Assembly: GCF_037975245.1 (NCBI RefSeq)
Contig: NC_092571.1
Span: 17,539,917 to 17,603,916 of the forward strand
Direction of reading: 5' to 3'
DNA: 64,000 nucleotides
From: Apostichopus japonicus
Lineage: Eukaryota > Echinodermata > Holothuroidea > Aspidochirotida > Stichopodidae
The notes under the pieces are model-generated. The model worked only from the letters and a program-made list of their open reading frames with translations, was not told where the DNA came from and ran no database searches. The position numbers and the translations under genes were made by a program. Below are positions 12,837 through 25,815 of this stretch, piece after piece (the first letter of the stretch is position 1; every line of letters starts with the position of its first letter).

Positions 12837-13717
12837 CAACCTGACTGCATAGGTTCCTTTTGCTAAAGCAAGGAACCAAAAACCAGCTCTTTTACACTGC
12901 CTTCAATTCAACTGTCAAATCAAATCCATCTGCAACAATGTTTCTCAATGTACTGTACAGTGACAATCCTGTAGAGGATACATTACATTTACAGAGTATG
13001 AATATTGTACAAGAAAATGATAGGGATAAATTCTTCACCAACCGTATTTCGATGAGACACAGAAGGTTACAGTACTGTATTGTTCAGTAAAGTATAGTAC
13101 AGTGCATTGCAGTATAGGCCTATTAATGTACATGGCTGTTCTAATTCCCAAGACTGGAGTGAAGAAAGAAGTCAAAATTTGTTCTAAAATTTGTTTAAAA
13201 AAAAAAAAAATTATTATATATAACCAAAGCACTGTTGGCATATTCCAGATATCTTGCAATGGTCACCTTTGTACCTTTCAACATTTCTAGAATATGTTCT
13301 GCATTACCAACAGTCAGAATATTCTATAGGTTACTTTGTTAGCCTGTGAATTATACCCGAAGACATGGCCCTGCCTTATAGGGTTTTGTTGTATTGTGAC
13401 AGTCTGCAACCTATGGGCCGTGACCCCTACGTTTGATCTTGTGACTGTTTGGGTCACAAGATCATTTCAGAAATCACAGAAGAAAAGGGAGGTAGTACCC
13501 TGTGCCGATCTCAGGATTGTATTATTCGCAAATAACTGTAATTCACCACATAAAACATCCAAAAATTCCAATAACCAAAATATTTGCGATAATTTCGTTT
13601 AAACAAATCGAAGCCATGACAGCTCAATGAATCTACCATACATATTGAGTTATTAACTAGTCTATGTTTCATTGTTAAACCTTATGTCACAATAGCATAC
13701 AGTAGGTGTTAGGAGGG

Positions 13718-13783
13718 GGAGGGATTTATGGAGCAGGATTATTTTACCGGGAGGGATTTATGAGGCAGGATCATTTTACCCAC
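13718..13783. repeat. 33-bp tandem pair
   Basis: GGGAGGGATTTATGG followed by CAGGATTATTTTACC is repeated once with few changes. Confidence 0.8.
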
Positions 13784-14119
13784 AAATCAAGGATAAAACT
13801 TGCAGTAGCCTCACAAATAGAAACACTTGCCACATTTGTTTACACTTAATTTGGCCCCAAAATAACTGAATCATCTAAATGACCTTTATCCTATACACCA
13901 ATGCACCAAAAGGTATCTAAAGGATACTACAGGATTAACGTTTCCTGAGAATATGGAAAGGGTGGCTTTCTCAACCAGCAGTACTTGCATAACAAATGGT
14001 GTTAAAAACTATATGCATTTCAATACAAATTACAACAGTACATAAGCCACTCTGGTCCCTCAGAATGCACGGTAGTAATCATCCATCATGAATGTCTTAG
14101 TCATCATTCACCTAAAGGT

Positions 14120-14520
14120 GTGATATCACTTAGAGTTTGTCTTCCTAAACACAAGAATCTCCTTTGGTCTCACGGATTGGAAATAAAACCCTGCTCCTCG
14201 TTCGTATCCATTACAAAATCCATTAACGTCCACTTCTCGCCCACCGCGCGACGTTATATAACTCCACAAATCATGCGTTAATGTCCAACGGCCACTCGAA
14301 GCACAGTCGGAGGTCTGCTGACGAGATTTCCCCGAGTCCAACGATCTCTTTTAACGCCAGAGATTGCAGAGCTCTCCTCCACCGAAAGGACGCTTGCAGC
14401 TTCGCGCAGCGTCCGGTTGATGACATCAACTCGGTCAGAACGTTGAACCCTGCCGTGGTCTTAACTTCGCTAGTTCAGGGTCTTGTTCATTACCGTCAAA
14501 CAAGCTTAAAAAACTGAGGA
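14120..14520. other. CpG-richer unique region, possible regulatory element
   Basis: This block has many more CpG dinucleotides and higher complexity than neighbouring intron DNA. Short open frames exist on both strands, but none combines an ATG, a donor and a phase that fits the mapped exons. It may be a conserved non-coding element or a cryptic promoter in intron 2. Confidence 0.3.
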
Positions 14521-15614
14521 TTTTTTGTTTTCTCTTCTCTTCTTCTTCTTTTTCGTTTGCCTGATCACGGTTGACTTGAGTACTCGCCCAGAGATGACTT
14601 AATCATCCGTCTGTACTTGAAAGTGTGAAGAACGATCATCAACTGTTCTTTGCTTAAGATACCTCCAGGTAATAATTAAGTGATTCATCTCTCACACTAG
14701 AGTACTACGTGATCCATAGAAAAGAACGCTACCCGGCATCGGTAATCTCTTCGAGAGTCATCCAGTCAAGTCTTCTTGACTATAGACCGCCAAGCTTTGG
14801 AGTTTGCATGTTTTTGTTTTTTTTGCCAGGTGTAATCAATTTTGCAAATTATTACCACCAGATGTAATTATTCAACCAGATACTCATAAAGACATCTTCA
14901 CAACTGTTTAAGTTTCTCTCTTTAACTTTTTATATATTTTCAGGTCAGAAAACTATAAAATAAATATCATTATTTACTTATTTGTAGAGCATCTCCAATA
15001 TGAGTCTACGCCACATTTCTGTGGTACTGTATCTGTATGTAAACTTTAAAATAAGTTTTTATAATGTATGTGCAAATATTCAGTAGGTTCAAAGCATGGG
15101 ACTACTGTATATCATATGTACTAGGGTGTTTTATAATCTCAGAGCAAAACCATCGATAAGAATATCAAAGTTCTCGCGACGGATGTTGACAGAAAGACCA
15201 AAACTCCAGATTCGTAATTCACTTAGAAATTATGAGAAGAGGGAAATAATTAATTCATTACCAAAGGTGTTGCGTGAGTCATAGTGTCGTAAAATGGAGG
15301 TAGACGCTGTGATGCTAATTGAATGCATTTATGCAGTGGGTCTGGCATGCGGACGGACAGTGTGCACACTAAAACGTACAAGTATGCAAGACCGAATGAC
15401 ACGTAGTATCACCGTGGGAACCAGGACTCATGCAGTAGGGATATAAAACACACTGAATATCCAAACTGTATCAAGACAGATCAAATGAAACTGTTCTAAA
15501 TGAGAAAATTCGATGATGAACAGCTTCAGTACATGATACCCCATTGATAGGGTATTAGTAACCAGTTATTACTGGTAGATCCTGAATGCATAGTTGATGG
15601 AAGGGCCTAGCAGG

Positions 15615-15730
15615 ATTTTTTTTTTGGGGGGGGGGAGGGGGGCCCAATACTTTTCTAGGGGGGGCATGCACAACCTACTTTCTACATTTTTTTTTTTGGG
15701 GGGGGCATGGAAGATACTCTTTTGGGGAGG
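15615..15730. repeat. paired T-run/G-run low-complexity segment
   Basis: Two copies of a poly(T) run joined to a poly(G) run, each followed by GGGGGGCATG or GGGGGGCCCA. Possibly a decayed transposon end; no target duplication was found. Confidence 0.5.
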
Positions 15731-16144
15731 TGGAATTAGTTACATTATTATATATTGACCAGTTTCATCCTTGCGGCGATCTTAGGAAAGTAAAGTTTGC
15801 TTCTTTCACCACGCAGACAATTGACCATGAGATTGAAAATGAGATTGCATGCTAAACTGTACCAGTGTACCTTTAGTCATTATAGCCATAAATACACTGA
15901 CAGTTAACACAACAGGGAGCTGTCCAAAATACATCCTTCCTTTTCGGTAGAATTTACTTCTGATGCCCTATTTTGGAAGGATGACCTTGTTTGAATTTTA
16001 ATTCTGGTATATTTAATCTTCCCTTGAGTAGTGTTGATAGTATAGGTTCTGAACATTTGTCACAATTACTACAACTTACAGTAGGTTTTGTCGATAAGGT
16101 GTAAACTCCAAAACTTCCTGGTTTGGATACTGGTTTGCATAGAG

Positions 16145-16235
16145 GGCGAGCAGTGTTAAAAGGTTAGTTCATTCTAGGCACGGTAGAACGAGGTGCTAAG
16201 GTTGTGGGGAGACAAGTAAGCGCAGAACAAAGTAA
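16145..16235 (+). repeat. splice-donor-ending dispersed repeat, copy 1
   Basis: Shares CACGGTAGAACGAGGTGCTA, then AAGGTTGTGGGGAGACAAGT and AAG, with the copies near 45.3 kb and 61.3 kb. The donor-like end is at 16209-16220 and has one change (ACAAG for ACAGG). Confidence 0.6.
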
Positions 16236-17929
16236 ATCTGTGTGACTCTTGTAGTAAAATTACCACTGCAGGAATCCCCTCAACTGATGAAAAACACTTG
16301 AAAATAAGTAGGTGATGACCCTAGAATCAAGACGATATACCTATATAGAGTGTAAATCCCCAACCCGGGTTTTGATATTTACAAGCTCACCTACTGTACG
16401 AGTCCATCTCCTCGCTAGAGTCTCTTCATTAGCAGTCTCTCTCTCTCTCTCTAGAGTGAACTGGTAAATGTATAACAGTAGAGCATATGATCTATAGCAT
16501 AGATTCCAGTGAATTGGTATCCTTTCAGTACTGTACGTCCTTATCCATGAAAATGTTGCAACTTTGTGACAAATTACATACATTTTGAGAGTCGATGCCA
16601 AAATGATACAAAGTATAAATTACATTATGATATCATCATAACCCTGTCTTTAACAATTACCAACAACTTGAACCTCCCACAACAATTGCTTGAGGTATCC
16701 CACACACTTCCCAGAGTCACATGATCTATTACTGTACATCATATATACAAATGCTAATGTACAGCTTCCTTCCCAAGAGTACTATGTTTGTACATACAGT
16801 AATTCGCATCCTGTAAGAGTTTTTCAACTTTCTGTGTACTGTACATTTACCGTAAGTCTGAAATGAATTTCTAACAGTTCATCTGTTTTTTTTCCTACCT
16901 CCATTCATAAAGTTACCTCTTTTTTATATTTTTGCACTTGTTTCTGTATATTTGCATTAATACAAAAAATTTGGTATAAAAATCGACCATATTGAGATAT
17001 TAAATTTAAAGTGATGTATTTATATTATAGACCTGATATTACCTGTAATGAACTGTGACATTGTTTTCCACACTGATGGATCCACACGAGGGAGACATTT
17101 TAAGGCACCGTCATTTCCATGCATTAGACAACTGACCTATTTTAGTAAATCCCCATCGCAAATGGCCAAATTGATTGAGAACATTTTGAAATATTTGATT
17201 TTGCTCAGGCAGGCACAAGTCATTTAATAAAATGTCTGAATTAGATTGAAATAAAAAAGGATGGTCCACTCAGGAGTAAAATTTTACTTTTGGCTGATGT
17301 AAGAGGACTTCCCGTACAGCAGGTATTATAAAGCATCTAGGTGGGATTAGCATTCGGTCACTTCCGACTGTTTTCCAGATATCAAAAGTTGAAGGAGCAG
17401 GATTTGTTTTTCTTTCAAACTACTGTATTTATCATGCAAGGTGTGCCTTCTCATAATCCCACACACACACACACGCGTACATACTGTACTATAAACTATG
17501 CATAATGAGGGCACTTCACCCCACACTTATTTCCTGTTTACAAAGAGTAGATTTTGTTGATTTTGTATCTTGTTTTATGGATCACATGTAACCGATGTGT
17601 CCATTTAACTGGGTCAAACGTCTCGGAAAACCACTTGATTGGTGTTAGGTGAACTCACTGGCCTGGTTATAAATATAGACTTACTGTAGTACTTTTAGTA
17701 TTGACAACTTTGATCAATGACAATTATATAAACTATTCTTAATGGTTTTAAATAACCAAGTTAAAACCAATAAGTTGTTGTTTTTCTTGTAACATGACTA
17801 TACGTTTATACGTAACCACTGATTCAATACGAAGCAGCAGGGTGTTGTCCCTCATACTTCCTTTAAAATTTGACTACTTCATTATTTCGGTACTAAAAGG
17901 GAGACACAAAACGCAACCAATGTCACTGG

Positions 17930-18470
17930 TCTATGTGGTAGCGATACTGTTACAACTCTCATGAATAACTTCCCTAAACAGATAAGAAAAATCTTATTCC
18001 ATTTAGCAGACACCACAGATTTAATGATCCTTCACACTGAAGACTTGATCAAGTCTAATAATATTACATCATCGAGCTACATGTGCTTCAATTTATTATG
18101 TTTTCTTCATTTCTCTATTATCATGTTTGTTGTCGATAATTCAGATTGTTTTTACCAAAGCTGAATCAAAAATATTGAAGCTCCTAACATGACCGAATAA
18201 TGGCAATATACGTCAACACAGTAATTATTATTGAAAATATCAGTTCTAGAAAAACAAAGAGTAAAATAATAGAACAAATTCCCACATTTGAATGGCTCTA
18301 TGACATCACAGATATACAAAATGACAGCCACTGGATATGAGTTTTACTGACATAGAAACAAACGAAACAGATTTGTTCTTAGCTGTTTGGGGTGAGTTGT
18401 CCATTATAAAGAACTCTGTCATATGATTTAAAGATGATGTGGTTCGGTTTGTGTCCCCTTCAAGCTCATT
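17930..18470 (+). repeat. dispersed repeat carrying AGACTTG palindrome, single copy
   Basis: Matches the tandem cluster at 62500-63250: AACTTCCCTAAACAGATAAG, the palindrome AGACTTGATCAAGTCT at 18041-18056, the CATCATCGAGCTAC stretch and, further on, AAGAACTCTGTCATATG. It shows the family is dispersed and not specific to one locus. Confidence 0.6.
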
Positions 18471-19489
18471 TTCATAATTCAGTATAATTCCAACGGCCCC
18501 CCCCCCTCACTGACCCACCATGTCCTGGTAATAACCCGACTTCATCTATCTTCCAAACCTACCATTCATGCAACGTTTACTGTCTGTTATCTGCTCATGT
18601 GCAGTTTGCAAAATGCCAGTAAAAGTTATATATACAAGGTAGCAAGCAGATAACAGCTGAGCCTGTATAATTTACCTTTTCAATTTCTAATTAAATGCAG
18701 AACTTTACCTATACAATATACCATTGACTACATGTAGTGTAAACCCACAGATATGCTGTTAGTACAGTATTCTCATGTTAGCCCATTGATGTCTTCCATC
18801 TTAAATTACCGATGCTATGATTAATTAATTAATCTAAAAATAACAAACAATTAGATACAGAGCCTTGATTGACTACCAGGCAAGGTCACGCCGATGAGCT
18901 ACCCGGCGCTCGTAAATGGCGTACATAAATCAAAAGATCTATTAGAGTTTCAAGCTGTAGTAAAGTACAGGTTAGAAATGATTGAGTATTCAACAGAGAA
19001 ATGACAAACATTTATCGTTAAAGCAGATCTTGTACTTTGTTTCTAAGATGAGTTTCTCTATGCTAATTGATGCAAAAATACAAGGAAAATAATGGATCAT
19101 TAGATATCGACTATGCATGTTTAATTTCAAATAGCGAAGTGTAAAAACTTTTTAAAGTTGTTTTTTAACTTTCCCAATTCAGTGATTCAAGTTATAATTA
19201 TGAAAAGTGTCTGGATATGACTAAAGGTTTAGAACCAAATGGAATCATTACGGCTTATGCATTAATGTACATTTTGTAAAAAAAAAAAAAATTTTGAGGG
19301 TTTGTTTTGTTTATAATGATCAACTGAACTCTTATTTGGAATAAAGATTCAGCAGGTTTGGTAAAACTGTTGACAAAATCCAAAAACAATCACCAGAGTG
19401 GAGATAACGACGGAAAAACGTTGCAAATAATCTTGATAGAAAGATTGCATTGTTTCCTTACTAATGGTAGATTTGGAAAGAGGACTTAA

Positions 19490-19600
19490 GTGGGCGGTGC
19501 CCGGAGAGTGAGGGCTCCGTGCTAAAACGTTCCAATGTGTAGTTTAGGTAGATATGAAAGTGCAGCTGTGGCTTGGAGACAGGTAAGAACTAAATCTCAA
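19490..19600 (+). repeat. splice-donor-ending dispersed repeat, copy 2
   Basis: Ends in GCTTGGAGACAGGTAAGA (donor-like part 19576-19587) and resembles the copy at 42.8 kb in the preceding GGTAGATATGAAAGTG stretch. Confidence 0.6.
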
Positions 19601-20599
19601 GAAGCTCCTTTACCACAATGTCTTAAAAGGTCATCTGTGTTGGCCCCACATTTTAGCAAGCACAGAGTTGTAAAAAAAATTTCAAGTACTTTCCAAGTTT
19701 TCAAGTACTTTCCAAGAGGCCCTAATAGTCATCCATGTTCTTTCCAGACACAGAGAGAGGAGTGTTCAATTAAGACATTTTAAAATTCTCAGTAAGGCAA
19801 AATGCTATAAGGGTTATACAATAAAGTGTTTGTTGAAATCTGAGCATTACTGACCATTATTCGATTATCTGGCATATTTAGGGGCAACATATACTAATGA
19901 CCTATATAAATGGCACATTAAGTAAATGCACTTTGTCTATGATCATATTATAAGCAATTTGCTGTCAATTAATATTGCGAGTTGACTTCAGTTTTGCTTT
20001 CACATTTATTAATTAATCCTGTCTCTGCACGTGTCACAAAATCTCAACTTATTAAAGAATGTCGATAAGGAAAACTTTCACAACTTCCTAGTGTTCGAGG
20101 CAGAATCCTGGGGAAGCCTATTACTTGCAGAAACATGAAAGATGTCATAGTCTGGAGAATATAAACGCATTAAAAGAGGCACAATGTTCTTCAAGTCATC
20201 GGTCTCGTCTCGTCCAAATTTAACTCAGAATGTTGCTTTGAGAATACAATTGGGAATATCTAATCACATTACAGGGACTATAGTTAGTGTTCAAATTGTA
20301 TATAGCAGTTTTGAAGGCACTGAATCTGGTCTCTTATAATCCTGTATATACCATGATTTCCTGGGCACAACCACTACCATAAACCTTAGTACTTGTACTA
20401 CAGCCAATTTGACCTTTCTGTATAGCATCTCAGTACATGATACTGGATAAATTATTGACTGCGACAGAGAGAGTAAATAAATGTACTGCTGTAGTTAGTA
20501 ATTAACACAAATTCTCCAATCAAACTTAGACTGCATTGCACTCCCTACATACAATTAATACACCAAATACAGATTATTGTCAGTATAGAAGACCCTGAC

Positions 20600-20790
20600 T
20601 GTTTTTGTACATATAATTACTTTTGTGTTCACCCTGCTCATTAACCTATCTGTATTCTCTGCTTGTATTTTGTCCCCTGTATTTTCTGTTTGTCATTCAG
20701 CCTCTGAAGAAGATCCTGCTAGGATCGAAACGTCAGTACCACTTACTTTTACACACGTCTATAACTACAGTATGCTATTCAAAATAACTT
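20600..20790 (+). repeat. hairpin repeat with hammerhead-like core, copy A
   Basis: CTGAAGA at 20704-20710 is followed by a five-pair stem (GATCC/GGATC around TGCTA), then GAAACGTC. CTGA and TCAG form an outer four-pair stem. The flanks CTCATTAACCT upstream and CACTTACTTTTACACA downstream recur in the other two copies. This copy keeps the best-preserved core. Confidence 0.7.
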
Positions 20791-20878
20791 TACATTCCAT
20801 ATTTAAAGAATTAAAGTTTTTAAACTTTCCAATTTACCACTTTTCATTTGAGATTATATTATACCTCACCTTATAACC

Positions 20879-20955
20879 AGGTCACCAGGTCACTCTAAGC
20901 GCTGCATGAGCGAGACAACAGTTGTTTTGGAGAGACAGGTAAGTGAGGAAGCAGA
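20879..20955 (+). repeat. splice-donor-ending dispersed repeat, copy 3
   Basis: Contains AGGTCACCAGGTCACTCTA and ends GGAGAGACAGGTAAGTGAGG; donor-like part 20932-20943. It lies directly after hairpin copy A. Confidence 0.65.
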
Positions 20956-21218
20956 GTAAATTAACCACCAAAATCTATACATTTTTCATATAAACCTTAC
21001 TTTCACTCATTTATCAATTTCCTGTCAATATTTATGAGAACTTGAAAGACTTTTGTCATTCAACATAGAAACCTGTTGTCATATTTCAATGACTGTATAC
21101 ACTCGAAAGAAAATCCCCATAATTGGTCTTACAACAGCGAAATGAAATAAACAAGAGAGGCAAAAAAAAAAAGAGGAAAAAGAAGAAAGAAAAAAGAAAT
21201 TGGGTAACTCACACTTAC

Positions 21219-21457
21219 GGCTAGGGATGTACCAATTTTGGAAGCAAATTTTTCTTTTTCATCTACCATTCTTCTGAATTTAATCTGAGCATCCACCAAG
21301 AGCCTTCTCATCAACGAGAGACTGGACTTCAAAGTATCCCGCTCGGGGCCTGGCAGAGTCTCTGATTCATCCACGCCGTTGTTGTCGCATTCCGAGGACT
21401 TGGGCGTGAATATGAACTGAACAATTTGATCGTTGAGCGTGTCTAACGACTGGATAG
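21219..21457 (-). CDS. internal exon, coiled-coil protein
   Basis: The exon is bounded by a pyrimidine-rich acceptor (CTCTCCACGCAG) and a GCC/GTAAGT donor. It begins with two bases that complete a codon and ends on a whole codon, giving 79 full codons. The translation starts IQSLDTLNDQIVQF, passes a polar acidic linker (SSECDNNGVDESE) and ends in a heptad-like charged stretch (LMRRLLVDAQIKF, then MVDEKEKFASKI). This reads as the first cytosolic segment after the membrane helix, with coiled-coil in its second half. In the genome it is followed by intron 2 of about 11.9 kb. The high charge, lack of stops over the whole exon and strong splice sites make it the most convincing coding piece here. 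The protein family is not recognised. Confidence 0.75.
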
Positions 21458-21479
21458 CTGCGTGGAGAGGGGGGGGAAA

Positions 21480-24400
21480 AAAATGAAATTAGAGGCAAAA
21501 ATTAAGCAACTTTCAGAAAAAATATTTCAAAGATCAAGGGGCGAGCGTTATGCCGCAAGAATGAGCACCGGGTAATCGACGACAAAAGAAAAAAATTGTT
21601 AACTGACGTTTTGAGTGGCAGAATCATTTCGAACGGAGCAGTTAATTTCTCTAAGTGGAAAAAAATTAAAGAAAGACTGTTTGATACATGTGTGTTTATT
21701 GGTGCAAACTAAGCACTATATAAAGCTTCATGCAAAATCTATTCATTAAATTATGAAGTGCATAATTGTGGATATACTGTATTTTCTCTGCAAAGAAACG
21801 TGAAAATTTATCACCTGTGTCATGTTAACCACTTAATCCAATACAGAAAATCTTTTACATCTGACAATTTCAATGTAATTACATTAATTAATACTTTGTT
21901 CGTTTGCAAATCTTATAAATACAACTTATTCTCTCATTTCATTGGTTCTGGTGTGATTTTGATGGACTATTGGTATTCCACAGATGATAATCTTCCTGTT
22001 CTTTTATTTTATCCTTAAATGGTCCAATATGGCAACAAAAACAGCAAGAACAGTTACTATAGCAACAGCTGAAGTTGCTATATTTACATTATTTGTTTTG
22101 TATAATTCCCATTCAGACCAAATCTGCTGTGTACAGTAATGCTATAGTACAATTATAATCACTAGAAATGCTATTTATACTAATATACTAAATATATATT
22201 TGTACCATAAGTGGTATAAAATTGATCAATAACTACTACGTACAGTATTAAACTTGTCCTGTACAGTGTGCCTATTTATAATCTAGGGTTAACATACATC
22301 CTGTTTAGTCGGAATTGTCCCATTTTTTGCAACAAAAGTTTTATTGTCCTGTCGGTAAGTTGAATGGGTTCCATTTCTTTGAAGGTCTTTGTGATGATCA
22401 TAATTGTCACTATTTTTACCATATTCATGCAAACTAAAAATAAAATATATACATTATACACAGCGCTTTGCATCATTGAACTCTTCGGTAGCATGATATA
22501 ATCGTTTCCAACACACAAACATGGTTGATATCTACATATAGACGGTAGCCCAACAAGCTTGATAGGAAAAGCTGTGTAACCTGGGCTACATACGTTAATA
22601 CAAGTGCTCACACTAACATTAATGTAGCTATGCACAGTTTTCCATGATATATATGATGTGTATTATAACACTCATTAAAGTCCAACATGTTCACCCCCTT
22701 CCCCTACTAAGACCCCTCACCAGGACCAAAATATGGAAACATTGCTGTAACTTGATTACATGAATGGATATCCATGCAATATTATTCATAATTATTCTGA
22801 TTATCATAAATACATAATTCTGTCAAATTACTATTACTGTGCATAATACTGTATGCTCCCACAGAGTTCTAATGCTAAAAGATGAAACAGTAAACACAGA
22901 GAGACATAACAGTTATACACAGTAATAAATATCAAACGACACAGGATAATTGCATAGAAATGTTCGGTATTATTTAGTATTGTATTTAGTATCTTAATTA
23001 TCCCATTTTGTTCAAATCCAGACGACAGTGGCCATCTATATGTATTAGACATGACAACCTATGTCAGACTGACATTGATTTCTTTTTCCAATAAATTTCC
23101 TCTACCATCATATATTATTCCAACATGTTTTAATTGTTATATGAATCAGAGAACAAACAGATCTATAACTAATTTCAATGTACTGTACCATATAAATGCT
23201 TAGGTACGAACGAAAACAATTCCATACACTTTAGCTTTAGTTCAGACAAAAAAAAGGATACTTTTAATAGCAAAAACATTTTTTTCCTTACCTTTATAAT
23301 AAAAGAATGACATTGATAACTAGATCTGCATCAAACTTGAATGAAAACTGTTATTTGGTTGGATGGAAAACAGTTACACTATACTGCACTGTATGCAAAG
23401 CGAATATTAATTGCTCACGATATTGGCCAGTACTATAGAGGTCAAAGCACTATACACATCTGCACAATCTTGATGACTTTGAATGATCAACTCAAAAAGC
23501 AAAATTTTCCCACTCTCCAATACATTAGCTGGTCAATACGTAGGTAACTGTTACTTTTATACTGAAATTTATCGTTCTCACGGCAACTACTAGCCAATTA
23601 CCTCAATCTAATGGTCATGTGATAAGTAAAGACTCACTTACAGTATAATACTCATTGTGGGATCAACTTCAACATATATAGCAATAGAATGGAAAATTCA
23701 CTTCCTTAGTAACACATGACATCATTTCCCAATTCTAAAATGTTTCATAATCCTGTTAAAATCAGCAGAGAGAGACACACAGGTCACATGTTTGATGCAC
23801 CTATACCTACAGTAGGTAGGTTATTGTGAAATGGACTGTTTATGTATGATCATGACTAATAATGAACCAGCACTGGCAAGTTCATCAGATTGGTCTGAAA
23901 GGTCAAAAATGTAGGTTACAAAGCACTTTTACTGTTGTTTTTGTTTGTAACCATGGAAATGGAAGGAGGGATTCTCCTTAACTGAGGTGAAGTTCACATA
24001 TTAATGAATTGAGACCAAATTTGTACTGTTGTGAGTCTGTACTTGTATTCGTATTTTAGCGTTTATTACATACATGTACTTTACCAGTCTGTACTCTAAG
24101 CATCTTCAACAGTGCTATATGGAACTAATGCAATAAACTTGTGCTAAGGGACATTCTGCTGGTACCGTATATCGCAAGTCTGATGCTTATAACTCAATAA
24201 ACCAACTATAAAGGCACTGTTACCCAACTAGGAGTGATACTGGCTGCGGGGGAGATGAAGGGGGGAGGGGGACACATGAGTCAGACCAATGTTCAGTGGT
24301 GTGGCAACATCCCACCTGCATAAAAATCCTTGCTGCAAAACTTATTAGGCACCATGCCCCCTTCCCCAACTCCCAGACCTATCCTGGTGAACCATAGCAG

Positions 24401-24829
24401 TTATACAGTAGTTCATTCTATTTATAATTATACTGCAATAATTAACAAGAGAAGTAATACCTCTCCTCATGATCAAGGTCCATGTTTCCCTAAATCCCTT
24501 TACAAATTAATCTTTACCACACAGACAAATTAGACTTGATAGCTTTCTCTCCGACACATATCCTTATCTCTCCCCTCTCGTTGTCTCCCTCTTCATATAA
24601 TCCCCTCCCTTACTACCTTCTCTCCCTGACAGAATGTGGGCATATGCAGGTCAGCCAGCCTCCCCTTCCTTTTAAACTTTTAAGAGTTTTTACAGCTCTA
24701 GTCATAACAGGATTGAGCTTCATCTATGTTGCTCACCTTTAACATCTCTAATACTATATGGCCAATGGTGGGCGACTCTGGCTACATACATACTGTACTT
24801 AAATGATCATAATACATACAGTATAGGCC

Positions 24830-24830
<1 letters not shown>
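21480..24830. other. intron 1, no supported feature
   Basis: AT-rich intron DNA. Possible donors on the minus strand (for example near 23290 and 24735) lack open exons with acceptors. Confidence 0.45.
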
Positions 24831-24831
<1 letters not shown>

Positions 24832-24860
<29 letters not shown>

Positions 24861-24955
24861 GATAATAATAAATGATACTTATATAGCGCCAAATCAGTAA
24901 GCAAAAGTCACTGCTCAAGGCACTTTACAAAGAAAGTAAATTAATTAATTAATAT
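24832..24955 (-). mobile_element. 3' tail of a non-LTR retrotransposon, truncated
   Basis: Read on the minus strand it gives CTTTGTAAAGTGCCTTGAGC, AGTGACTTTTGCTTACTGAT, TTGGCGCTATATAAGTATCA and an ATT-repeat tail. This is the same 3' end as the reverse-transcriptase fragment at 46.1-46.4 kb. Only the tail remains. Confidence 0.75.
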
Positions 24956-25449
24956 AGGCCTATGCACCCATATTAAATGATCACATCATTTCCACCAGAC
25001 AGATCATACAATATATCATAATAATAATGATAATATATTTGCTGGAAGCATGACAAACCACCTCACTAATGCCATTAAATTTCTTTCCCTTTTCCTAAAT
25101 CTTCTGTAAAGATGGTAGAGACTTTGACAAGCTGGTAATGCAAGGAATTTAAAACCTTTCCATTTCACAGGAGATTTATTTCCATATATGATTTTGAACT
25201 TCTACCATTGAGATTTCAGAAAAGTTATTACACAGATAAATCATTTCTGAATATTCTAGCCCGAGAAATCTGATCTTAATGTTATGAATATCCCAACATG
25301 AAAGCATTTTTTATCAAAACATGGAATCAGAAACCTTAAAGAGCATGTGCCATGGCTAAATTGTACAATTTATCTCAACAGTAATTTGGTTCTAATGGGT
25401 GTTAATGAAACAACTAGGTCAACCGATACTAACTTAATTACATAGAGAA

Positions 25450-25815
25450 ATCAAGGGCTGAGGGGAGGGGGCAGGGTGGGGGAAAGGTTAAGAAGGAGGG
25501 ATGTAGAAAGGGGCTAATCAAGTTCCAGTTCAATTTTACTATATCCCAAAAGGGCAAAAACAATTATCAGTGATGATCTGGGGGTGACTTTAATTAGGGA
25601 ATACTACATACAGGTAGGAAATTACTGAGGAGGAAGAGGGGATAGTGATTAGAAGTGTTATGGGAGAGGGAAACTACGAAGGACAGTGAGGAAACGGACA
25701 AAGAAGATGAATGAAAGGAAAGCGTGAGGAGAGGAAGTGAGCATATCTAGAATAGAAGAGAAGCAGAAGAGAATGGCAGAATATGAGAAGGATAAGAGAG
25801 GGGGGAAAAGGTGTC
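25450..25815. repeat. purine-rich (G/A) tract
   Basis: Long plus-strand G/A-rich stretches (GAGGGG, GGAAGAGG, AAGAGAGG) interrupted by short mixed DNA. Frames opposite them are low-complexity artefacts. Confidence 0.55.

Larger units (their letters stand above)
10171..12870. mobile_element. Helentron-like non-autonomous element with internal AGGTCA repeats
   Basis: The left end holds nested inverted repeats (GAGCCCAA/TTGGGCTC and CTTGCTTG/CAAGCAAG between 10174 and 10248) and the motif TGGTTCCTTGCTT. The right end is a hairpin, GGTTCCTT...AAGCAAGGAACC (12851-12876), followed by AAAAA, whose right arm is the inverse of the left motif. Between them are about six imperfect units of 290-410 bp, each with CTAGTTTTTTAACATTA (or a close variant) and TGACCTTTGGTGACCT. 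A CA/CATA microsatellite sits near the right end. Terminal inverted motif, right hairpin, tandem core and microsatellite match the described build of non-autonomous Helentrons (HINEs). No Rep or helicase is encoded. Exact ends are uncertain by some tens of bases. Confidence 0.6.

Noticed and set aside
16284-16310. Canonical CTGATGA...GAAA hammerhead core
   Set aside because: No stem II can form between the two motifs; chance occurrence.
20625-20876. 83-codon frame containing SEEDPARIETS
   Set aside because: The conserved part is the hairpin repeat itself, and the other copies break the frame; conservation follows RNA or DNA structure, not protein.
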